Positions 8,479 through 14,725 of a stretch of DNA of 39,100 bases are shown here, in pieces. Numbering within the stretch: position 1 is the stretch's first letter; each line of letters opens with the position of its first letter. The DNA comes from Gammaproteobacteria bacterium (lineage in GTDB: Bacteria > Pseudomonadota > Gammaproteobacteria > UBA6429 > Thiohalophilaceae). A model generated the notes under the pieces. It was not told where the DNA came from. It saw only the letters and a list, made by a program, of their open reading frames with translations, and searched no databases. The position numbers and the translations under genes were made by a program. Where the stretch lies: the NCBI GenBank assembly GCA_026197095.1, contig JAPHTF010000194.1, forward strand, positions 1-39,100, in the 5' to 3' direction.

Positions 8479-11253
8479 TTATTCCTTCAAAGAAAATTGA
8501 AATGGATGCTTAATAATTTCAAAATCATCAGCATAAAAAATGCGAATCACTTCAGGCTTACCGTATATTGAAGTCATGCCTAACCACTTTTTAGGTAACA
8601 ACTTTATTTTTTCTTTGTCTTCTTTTGACATTCCCCATGTATGATATTGTTTTTCATTAATTCGATCATTCATGGTCGTAAGGATTGAACCGTCTTTTGC
8701 AAGCGGCATAAACCGCACCACTTTATCCACAGGGCCTTGAATGTCAATATACGTATTCCAGTCTTCAAACGCAGAGATATTCGCAACAATACCATTTTCC
8801 GTTTTCTTTATAACACCTAACTCGTCTGCATCAAGTTCAAAGTATTTTGGTTGTTTTGGAAAGCGAACAGTTAATGAGCCCTTTACCATACTGACTTTTT
8901 TATTCTTAAGTTCTTCCTTATCTGAAAACACTTTTACATAGGCGGCATGTAATCTTCGATTTATAATTTCCCAGTCTTTTTTCACCTTATTATAATTAGT
9001 ATCAAACTTGTAATCGAAATCAGCTTTTTCGTTTTTATCAAATGCTATTTCTTCGCCGCTCTCTGTTATTACCGAGTCAATACTTAACACACCGGCAGAA
9101 AGGTCATTGAGCAAAGCTTCACCATAAGGTGCTATTACATCAAAGTCTCCGCCAACTTTCTGGCCCCATTGATCACCAAATTTATTTAAACAAACCAGGA
9201 ATACACCGAGTGCGACCTTTTGTTTATCTTTACATTCATCTTGATATTTAACCCTTGCATGCTCTTTCAAAAATTGGCTTTTAGAGGTAAACATAACATC
9301 GACCTGTTTTCCATTACCTTTTTTACCATAGCGAGGGGTAACCTGATTAATTTCAAAAGGATAGTCCTGGCTCTTCATTTGTCCTGCAACAACAACTTCA
9401 ATAGAAGCCACTTTTCCTTTAAAACGTTTAGATACCATTTTTGTACCTTTACCTGAGGCACTACTGCTAGCACTTGCTAAATACTGACCTTTCGCATTCT
9501 TCGCCCTAACGGCCATGATATAACTCATGTCACCACTTAATGTATATTTAACCGTACTCGGTGTGTTCTTTTGAAGATACATACGTACCTTATCGGTCTC
9601 TATCGTCTTACCAGAGAAAGGTAACTGTAGCTTCACTACACTCGTGCGTGTTGCAGCGCGTATTGACATTTTTCCTTTTATTTTAGAAATTTTAGAAACC
9701 GGTACATTTGGCTTTAACCTGACACTTTTCTTACCAGAAACCTTAATTGATTTTTCAAGCCATTGACCATTGACGTACTCTTTATCTCGAATCGTCGACA
9801 GTGATTCAGCAACAAGGTTACGGGTCTTACCGCACAACTCCTCTCTTAACAGATCATTACCATCTTTATCTTCAACACCTGTAATTGACAAGCTTGCAAC
9901 TGGCGTCTCATTCGATTGATGCATGTGATCGACTGACAAATTATCAAAACCTTTTCCTTCAGCATTTATCGTTAATTCTATTATTGAGTTATCTGTCGCT
10001 AATAAGCCGAACCTCTCTAATCTAACAGCAAGTGGACCCACCACATGATCGGGTTTATGAAAAGCATCCTTTACATCAAAAGGCTGAACCGATGCAAAGG
10101 CAAACTGCGGGATATAATTCTCTACATCACTATCACTAACGATCTGTTCAGTACCCGTGTCGCCTTCTTTTGTACCATCACCAAATGCACCTGAAAATGC
10201 CATTTGCAAAAATTCACCGGGCACCTTTTCAAGATTGTCTAAGGTTTTTCTATTGGCAACTGTTTTAAAGCGCAGAATATTTCCATCCGCCTGAACGCTT
10301 AAGGCCTGTAACAGCGAAGCCAGCGTAGGCATTTCTTTTAACTCAGCCAGCGCTTCATTGAGCCAGGCATCATACTTTGTTTTAACTTCTAGCGGCCAGG
10401 CCGCTTCAATGGCATGAGCATCAACCAGCAAGGTAAAGCCTGGCGAAGGTAAAAAGCTTACCACTGCACCAGCATAAATATCCGTTAAAGGTTGATTAGA
10501 AAGTGCACCTAAAAGTAAAGCAGAGGGGAGATCTACCGCGCCTTTTTTAGCCTCTTTGGGTGTCATAAATGCACCCGCCACGGCTTTCTCTTTTCTAAAC
10601 GCCCGCCATTTAGTAAGTGATATCTCAGCACGTGCATTAGCGGCAAAGCGCTTAAGAAGAACAGGCATCATTTCCGGGCCAGACAAGATAATGCGATCAT
10701 TTTTTATATGCAGGGCGTGTTGCTTTGGCGCAGGTTTTTTTGCGGCTGGGTCTGCACAGGGATCACTTTTTTTATCTTGTTCAATATTCTGCGTAATTAA
10801 CCAGTAACCGTCAGTACCCTCGTCTATAGCATAATACTGAGCAATAGCTTTCTTTAATTTAGCCTGCGAAAAACGTCCGAATAACACAACAGTATGCGCC
10901 GGTTTTTCTTCAGCAACATTAAGTGTCGCTAATGCATAATCTGTGTCAGAAACTAAGTGAACACCCTGTTCTTTTAATTTTTCTAAAAATGTTTTTTCTT
11001 CTTTAGATTCATCTGATTTTGAAACTGGCAGAGGAGAAGGATCGTTCATTTGCTTGAACATGCTTTCAATATGACGAACATAAGTCATGTCAACACTGGT
11101 AATCGCAATGGTACCTGATGTAGCAATAGCCTCTTCAGCATTCATCACTTTTGCCGGAAGGTCTTCTGGCGTAATTGCTTTTAAAAAAAGGAAGTATGCG
11201 CCCCCTGCTATGAGACCAATAAGAACCACAAGTGTAATGATGATCCGTTTCAT
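8479..11253 (-). CDS. Large membrane-anchored protein of unknown function (924 aa)
   Basis: I do not recognise the family. The N-terminus has a single membrane anchor or uncleaved signal (about 4-25, IIITLVVLIGLIAGGAYFLF), so nearly all 900 remaining residues should be periplasmic. The first half has helical stretches with a short Lys/Pro/Ala linker near 170 (DPCADPAAKKPAPK). The second half is rich in predicted beta strands and lysine (VSGKKSVRLKPNVPVSKISK). Cysteines are few. No catalytic motif is evident. An AGGA ribosome site lies 7 bp before the ATG. It appears to be the first gene of a unit with the SnoaL-like protein and the exported MBL hydrolase. The frame is intact with no internal duplication I could see. 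Confidence 0.85.
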   Translation of the reverse strand: MKRIIITLVVLIGLIAGGAYFLFLKAITPEDLPAKVMNAEEAIATSGTIAITSVDMTYVRHIESMFKQMNDPSPLPVSKSDESKEEKTFLEKLKEQGVHLVSDTDYALATLNVAEEKPAHTVVLFGRFSQAKLKKAIAQYYAIDEGTDGYWLITQNIEQDKKSDPCADPAAKKPAPKQHALHIKNDRIILSGPEMMPVLLKRFAANARAEISLTKWRAFRKEKAVAGAFMTPKEAKKGAVDLPSALLLGALSNQPLTDIYAGAVVSFLPSPGFTLLVDAHAIEAAWPLEVKTKYDAWLNEALAELKEMPTLASLLQALSVQADGNILRFKTVANRKTLDNLEKVPGEFLQMAFSGAFGDGTKEGDTGTEQIVSDSDVENYIPQFAFASVQPFDVKDAFHKPDHVVGPLAVRLERFGLLATDNSIIELTINAEGKGFDNLSVDHMHQSNETPVASLSITGVEDKDGNDLLREELCGKTRNLVAESLSTIRDKEYVNGQWLEKSIKVSGKKSVRLKPNVPVSKISKIKGKMSIRAATRTSVVKLQLPFSGKTIETDKVRMYLQKNTPSTVKYTLSGDMSYIMAVRAKNAKGQYLASASSSASGKGTKMVSKRFKGKVASIEVVVAGQMKSQDYPFEINQVTPRYGKKGNGKQVDVMFTSKSQFLKEHARVKYQDECKDKQKVALGVFLVCLNKFGDQWGQKVGGDFDVIAPYGEALLNDLSAGVLSIDSVITESGEEIAFDKNEKADFDYKFDTNYNKVKKDWEIINRRLHAAYVKVFSDKEELKNKKVSMVKGSLTVRFPKQPKYFELDADELGVIKKTENGIVANISAFEDWNTYIDIQGPVDKVVRFMPLAKDGSILTTMNDRINEKQYHTWGMSKEDKEKIKLLPKKWLGMTSIYGKPEVIRIFYADDFEIIKHPFQFSLKE

Positions 11254-11848
11254 AATTATTCCTATTATTGTTATTAAGCACGACTATATAAGATTCTATA
11301 CTAATAAATACTTATTCATTTGTCTTTAATTCTGAGGTAGAAATAATTACTGTACTGGAGAGCGTTAGAGATCAACAATAATGCAAATAGTCGATAAACG
11401 GGGGGTTATTAGATGTTTATTTATAAGTTTAGTTTAGCTTGTCTGTGATCAGGTCATGCCAGAAATGTAGAGAGGTATATTAAAGCCTTAGTGTAAAATA
11501 GTTTAGTTAATATAACTTACCCGTATCACATCATTTATTTTTGTAATAACTTAAAGCCGGCAAGTGATAACCCTTCCTATCGACCTGTACAGGGTTTTAG
11601 CCATAAAAAATTACTAAGCAGCAATGGATGAAACGTGAGAAAAGCGAAAGGAACATAATTGTTCCTGGCCTTATTTGGCACAATAATAAAATTCAAAACG
11701 AGGGTTGCAGCAATTTGATTTAATGCTCAATACGAGCAGAGTCAGTTAAGAAATATCATGAGGGGAGGGATTATTTAAACAACATAATTAGAATCAAATC
11801 TTTCCAGCTCCCCTATAAATTAATCAGGTACTGTTTCGTAAATTCAAA
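11254..11848. other. Intergenic region without a recognisable gene
   Basis: About 595 bp with stops in all frames and no ORF with a credible ribosome site. It contains the 5' leader of the 924-residue gene, a small perfect hairpin AGGAACA-TAAT-TGTTCCT (11649-11666), and a 7-bp pair AGGGGAG/CTCCCCT (11761-11767 and 11808-11814) that could lie at the 3' end of the coiled-coil gene transcript. A TTGGCAC sequence near 11675 lacks a -12 partner. Confidence 0.6.
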
Positions 11849-12085
11849 TTAACCGTATGCCTTTGTTTCCATTTCTTTGACATCACTGTCAATTTTTGTA
11901 CTGAGTATCTCAGCTTCGTGACGCAAATCATGTAACTTGAGGCTCAATATTTCTGCGCTATCGTAAGCACTTCCATGTACCTCTTGTTTAAGACGATGTA
12001 GTGCTTCGTGGCTAAGACGGAGTAAATCATTGATGTCGGCCATGGCATCGAGGATACGACTACCTTGCTCTGCAATGTCTTTCAT
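11849..12085 (-). CDS. Small helical (coiled-coil) protein of unknown function
   Basis: The protein is about 78 residues, almost entirely helical and rich in Leu, Glu, Lys and His (INDLLRLSHEALHRLKQE, LKLHDLRHEAEILSTKI), suggesting a coiled-coil or bundle. There is no signal peptide and I do not recognise the family. The start is set by the ribosome site: GAGGAGG abuts an ATG at 12091 with almost no spacing but lies 7 bp before the ATG at 12085, so the latter is preferred. The very strong Shine-Dalgarno suggests high expression. It follows the DUF6316-like gene after about 46 bp. Confidence 0.7.
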   Translation of the reverse strand: MKDIAEQGSRILDAMADINDLLRLSHEALHRLKQEVHGSAYDSAEILSLKLHDLRHEAEILSTKIDSDVKEMETKAYG

Positions 12086-12131
12086 TTTCATCCCTCCTCT
12101 TCAAATGCATCGTTTAATGGATGCTCTAATA

Positions 12132-12392
12132 TTATAGTGCAATTTCTCTGATAAATTTTTCAATCGCCGCTTGTGCCAGTTCTTTACTTTGATATGGCCC
12201 TTGGTCAATACCTTCCCGGGTACTAAAATACCAATCTGCTCCAATTGAAAAAAATCGATTAGTGCGAAATGTAACTGGTATGCCTTGCTCGCCTTTACGG
12301 GGGATTGTTTCAGATTGATTCGTCATCACTGAGCCTCCTGGTAATTGACCTGACTGAACTTCTTGCGCTAACTGATAATTTTTTAAGTTCAT
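12132..12392 (-). CDS. DUF6316-like small protein
   Basis: The 86-residue protein has a C-terminal module RKGEQGIPVTFRTNRFFSIG followed by ADWYFSTREGIDQGPYQSKELAQAAIEKFI. This matches my memory of DUF6316 (conserved FRT-RFF...WYFSTREG...GPY.S...A...), a short domain found in pseudomonads and marine relatives with no known function. The WYF...GPY pattern resembles GYF-like or SPOR-like small modules. It is cytoplasmic. It probably forms a unit with the following coiled-coil gene. Confidence 0.72.
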   Translation of the reverse strand: MNLKNYQLAQEVQSGQLPGGSVMTNQSETIPRKGEQGIPVTFRTNRFFSIGADWYFSTREGIDQGPYQSKELAQAAIEKFIREIAL

Positions 12393-12688
12393 TTAATCTA
12401 TTCCAAAATAATGATTGTCGTAGATGGTGAAATACACAGGGGGGGCTGGGATTGTGTCCATCACTAATATAACCACCTTAACTTCATGTCCAAACAGACA
12501 CTTGCAGCCATGAATGAAAGCGATTAACTCTTTTGAGTTAAATTAATGATATATATTCAGGAAAAATTTATCAGTGCGGATTACCACTTTCCATCAGAAA
12601 TAACTGTGAATCAGATCACGTTATAGAATCATTTTTTGGTGATAAAAAGGTGATTTAAGCTGCACGGTTTAAGCCAGCAAAACACTTG
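12393..12688. other. Intergenic region with regulatory-looking motifs
   Basis: About 296 bp without a convincing gene. It holds a stem-loop TTAACTC-TTTT-GAGTTAA (12524-12541) and a CRP-like palindrome at 12605-12620 (listed separately). Only a 13-residue ORF without a ribosome site (12488-12529 region) is seen. Confidence 0.55.
12605..12620. promoter_or_regulatory. CRP-like operator (TGTGA-N6-TCACG)
   Basis: TGTGAATCAGATCACG fits the CRP/Vfr consensus TGTGA-N6-TCACA with one mismatch in the specified bases. It lies upstream of the two small minus-strand genes (about 215 bp before the DUF6316-like start) and 69 bp beyond the 3' end of the short ORF 12689-12862. Which promoter it serves is unclear, and a chance match is possible. 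Confidence 0.35.
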
Positions 12689-12862
12689 TTAGAGCACAAA
12701 TAGACGAAAAACATAATCCTGACGTTGACTTTTAATACGGTAATTATCATTACAGCCTAATTCAAGCAAACTACACTCTACCGCACCAACTGAGGGATAC
12801 TGTTTTTGAATGAATTTTAAAACTGAATGAGGGCCGGCAACCGTATGTTGTGCTTTTAGCAT
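12689..12862 (-). pseudogene. Truncated N-lobe of an aminoglycoside-phosphotransferase-like kinase (57 aa)
   Basis: This short frame begins MLKAQHTVAGPHSVLKFI and contains LGCNDNYRIKSQRQDYVFRLF, then stops. The pattern L..GCND.Y.I....DYVFRL matches the start of the APH/homoserine-kinase-like fold (L..G.ND.Y.V...DYVLRVY), where the final strand carries the region around the ATP-binding lysine. The catalytic C-lobe (HGD...D) is absent, and reading on past the stop gives nothing similar. An AAGGA ribosome site lies 7 bp before the ATG, so it may still be translated. It is either a gene remnant or a functional mini-protein. The similarity is short, so the family call is moderate. Confidence 0.5.
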
Positions 12863-13020
12863 ACAACAGTCCTTGTTCTTAATTATTATTTAATAGTTTA
12901 TCAGGTTAACACATATTCCTAAAAAACGAGGTTATAACACTTAGTGTTGAGGCCTTACTTAATTAAACATGTGCGGTTCTAAAGTCTGATCTGTTCCTTC
13001 TAGATTATTAATTCATTATT

Positions 13021-13037
13021 TGCACCAACATAGTTCA
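13021..13037 (+). promoter_or_regulatory. NtrC-like binding site upstream of the 54-aa ORF
   Basis: TGCACCAACATAGTTCA compares with the NtrC consensus TGCACCA-N3-TGGTGCA: the left half matches 7 of 7 and the right half 5 of 7. Its centre is about 169 bp upstream of the start inferred from the sigma-54-like element at 13171-13186, a plausible distance for an enhancer. The same left half occurs upstream of the FNT gene and of cynS. Confidence 0.42.
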
Positions 13038-13170
13038 TATTAAACGAGCCAGAACCAAGCTGGTTCAATTTTAACTATTTTTCAATGCAGCACTATTTAA
13101 AGATTCTTTTTTAACCCTCTTATCTAATTGATTATACGAGAAAAAATATTCACATCTAAAATTAATAACA

Positions 13171-13186
13171 TTGGCATAAATAATGA
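13171..13186 (+). promoter_or_regulatory. Sigma-54-like promoter element with imperfect -12 (weak)
   Basis: TTGGCATAAATAATGA has a good -24 half (TTGGCAT) and the right spacing to a -12 dinucleotide that reads GA instead of GC. It would start transcription near 13198, 29 bp before the 54-aa ORF. It closely resembles the element before cynS (TGGCATAGATAATGC), which is why I list it despite the mismatch. Confidence 0.35.
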
Positions 13187-13226
13187 AAGGAGTAATGTGC
13201 ACTAAACAAAAACATAGGAGAAGCAA

Positions 13227-13391
13227 ATGAATAATTCGATTAACTACTCAGGTTTTGTAGAAATGTATATAGATTCATCCGATGATTTTGAGCCCTACGG
13301 TTATAGCGTCTTAGATGCAGAAATAGAAAACGCACAACATTCTTTACATCTTAAAGCAGCAGGTATAAATGATATTGAACACGGTGAATAA
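13227..13391 (+). CDS. Small acidic protein of unknown function (54 aa)
   Basis: The ORF begins MNNSINYSGFVEMYI and continues DSSDDFEPYGYSVLDAEI, ending GINDIEHGE. It has an AGGAG ribosome site 7 bp before the ATG and normal codon use. It is strongly acidic (about 11 Asp/Glu against a single Lys), has no membrane segment or signal peptide, and I recognise no family. It stands alone between regulatory motifs: an NtrC-like box and a sigma-54-like element upstream, and a perfect 14-bp hairpin 15 bp after its stop. A small nitrogen-stress protein is a reasonable guess, not a demonstrated role. Confidence 0.65.
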   Translation: MNNSINYSGFVEMYIDSSDDFEPYGYSVLDAEIENAQHSLHLKAAGINDIEHGE

Positions 13392-13406
13392 ACAACAGGC
13401 GAGATA

Positions 13407-13443
13407 GCGTGCAATTAATCATAAACAAGGATTAATTGCACGC
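13407..13443 (+). terminator. Perfect 14-bp hairpin after the small acidic ORF
   Basis: GCGTGCAATTAATC (13407-13420) and GATTAATTGCACGC (13430-13443) are exact reverse complements around a 9-nt loop. It begins 15 bp after the stop codon of the 54-aa ORF. No T tract follows on either strand, so it may be a 3' stabiliser or a U-less terminator rather than a classic intrinsic terminator. Confidence 0.55.
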
Positions 13444-13693
13444 AAACCCATTTATGAAAAGTTACCAGGTTCAAAACACTTTTATTTTTTAACTCCAATT
13501 TTCTATTAATAAAATATTTTCCCCGGCCCTAAATTTTTAATCAGAACGACCTCCCCCTTTATTATAATTAACTTTGTTTACCCAACCCCTTTCAGCTCTA
13601 TTGATTTTCATTTACATGATTCGAGTTAAATTTATTTATAATGAATAATCAGTATTTAATTTCAAACAAGCACCAATAAGGACATTACTCTCA
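13444..13693. other. AT-rich intergenic region upstream of the FNT gene
   Basis: No credible gene is seen: a 63-codon minus-strand frame at 13636-13827 has no ribosome site and overlaps the promoter elements. A weak second NtrC-like half-site, AGCACCA, starts at 13669, about 30 bp (three helical turns) upstream of the better site. Confidence 0.5.
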
Positions 13694-13698
13694 TTGCA

Positions 13699-13715
13699 TG
13701 CACCATTTTGCAGCA
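13699..13715 (+). promoter_or_regulatory. NtrC-like binding site upstream of the FNT gene
   Basis: TGCACCATTTTGCAGCA compares with TGCACCA-N3-TGGTGCA: the left half matches 7 of 7 and the right half 5 of 7. Its centre is about 85 bp upstream of the transcription start predicted by the sigma-54 element at 13765-13780, a standard enhancer distance. Confidence 0.55.
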
Positions 13716-13764
13716 AATAATTTGAAAAACACGCTGAAAAACGCCGTAATACATAAAAACTCTC

Positions 13765-13780
13765 TTGGCATAATACTTGC
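13765..13780 (+). promoter_or_regulatory. Sigma-54 promoter of the FNT gene
   Basis: TTGGCATAATACTTGC matches the sigma-54 consensus TTGGCAC-N5-TTGC closely, with exactly 10 bp between the -24 GG (13767-13768) and the -12 GC (13779-13780). Transcription should begin near 13792, giving a leader of about 56 nt before the ATG at 13848. Confidence 0.75.
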
Positions 13781-13847
13781 GATACGGAATGAAATAGAGA
13801 AGTAATCTTAATCACAACGTTACTCATACATAGAAAGAGGTTTTGTT

Positions 13848-14657
13848 ATGTCATATTTAGAACCGCAAGAGTTCGTCACAAAAATGGTGGATGCAGGCGA
13901 ATCCAAAGTTTACATGTCCACAAAAGATACGTTAATTCGTGCTTTTATGGCCGGTGCAATTCTGGGACTTGCCGCTATCTTTGCCATTACCGTTGCAGTT
14001 AAAACGGGTTCACCACTAACGGGCGCCATCCTGTTCCCTGTTGGATTCATTATGTTGTACTTAATGAAATTCGACCTGCTCACAGGTGTATTTACGCTTG
14101 TACCACTTGCTCTTATTGATAAGAGACCGGGCGTCACCGTTAACCAGATACTTAGAAACTGGGGACTGGTATTTGTTGGTAACTTTGCAGGTGCATTAAC
14201 AACGGCGTTTATGATGTCATTTATACTTACCTACGGGTACAGTATTGATGGTGGCGCCATTGCTGCGAAAGTGGCGAGTATCGGTGAATCCAGAACAGTC
14301 GGTTACCAGGCGCATGGAGCAAGTGGTTGGATGACTATCTTCATTCGTGGCATGTTATGCAACTGGATGGTTTCAATGGGTGTTGTAGGCGCAATGATTT
14401 CAACTTCAGCAACTGGCAAAATGTTCGCCATGTGGATGCCTGTTATGCTGTTCTTCTTTATGGGCTTTGAGCACTCAATTGTAAATATGTTTTTATTCCC
14501 GTTCTCTATGATTATGGGTGGTGACTTTACAATAGTTGATTACTTAGTTTGGAATGAAATACCAACAGTATTAGGTAACCTGGTGGGTGGTTTTGCCTTA
14601 GTAGCATTACCTTTATACTTCACTCACGTAAGAACTAGTCCAAACCGTGCGTTATAA
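13848..14657 (+). CDS. Formate/nitrite transporter (FNT) family anion channel
   Basis: The 269-residue protein has about six membrane helices and the FNT hallmarks: FDLLTGVF (75-82) at the first half-helix and loop, CNWMVSMGV (171-179), and GFEHSIVNMF with the central channel histidine at 209, as in FocA. FNT channels pass formate, nitrite, hydrosulfide or similar small monovalent anions. The sigma-54/NtrC-type promoter and the next genes (a PP2C/kinase fusion of the type found beside nitrate-assimilation genes, and cyanase) point to a nitrogen anion: nitrite most likely by precedent, cyanate as a tempting alternative. It ends in a strong terminator. Ribosome site: GAAAGAGG upstream of the ATG. 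Confidence 0.93.
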   Translation: MSYLEPQEFVTKMVDAGESKVYMSTKDTLIRAFMAGAILGLAAIFAITVAVKTGSPLTGAILFPVGFIMLYLMKFDLLTGVFTLVPLALIDKRPGVTVNQILRNWGLVFVGNFAGALTTAFMMSFILTYGYSIDGGAIAAKVASIGESRTVGYQAHGASGWMTIFIRGMLCNWMVSMGVVGAMISTSATGKMFAMWMPVMLFFFMGFEHSIVNMFLFPFSMIMGGDFTIVDYLVWNEIPTVLGNLVGGFALVALPLYFTHVRTSPNRAL

Positions 14658-14690
14658 TATGTAAAGCACATTACAATAAGGTAAATAATG

Positions 14691-14721
14691 TCTCAGCTCT
14701 TTTTAGGGCTGAGATTTTTTT
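14691..14721 (+). terminator. Intrinsic terminator between the FNT and PP2C/kinase genes
   Basis: TCTCAGCTC and GGGCTGAGA form a 9-bp stem (one G-U pair) around a 6-nt loop, followed directly by seven T residues (14715-14721). It lies 33 bp after the FNT stop and only 4 bp before the ATG of the next gene, so that gene's only apparent ribosome-binding region lies inside the stem. Confidence 0.85.
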
Positions 14722-14725
14722 AAAT

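Larger units (their letters stand above)
12863..13226. other. Intergenic region between the kinase fragment and the small acidic ORF
   Basis: About 364 bp between divergent short ORFs. It contains a palindrome AACACT-T-AGTGTT (12936-12948), an NtrC-like box (13021-13037), a small hairpin GAACCA-AGC-TGGTTC (13052-13066) and a sigma-54-like element (13171-13186). No further gene is seen. Confidence 0.6.

Noticed and set aside
11670-11700. TTGGCAC sequence as a sigma-54 promoter
   Set aside because: The -24 half is good, but 10 bp downstream reads AA instead of GC and there is no plus-strand gene close behind it.
13699-13715. TGCACCA 7-mers elsewhere in the window as further NtrC sites
   Set aside because: A few occur by chance inside coding regions (for example near 10465 and 16048), lack the right half and have no promoter downstream; only those with downstream sigma-54-like elements were kept.
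13636-13827. 63-codon minus-strand ORF upstream of the FNT gene
   Set aside because: It has no ribosome site and covers the NtrC box and sigma-54 promoter, which explain the sequence better.
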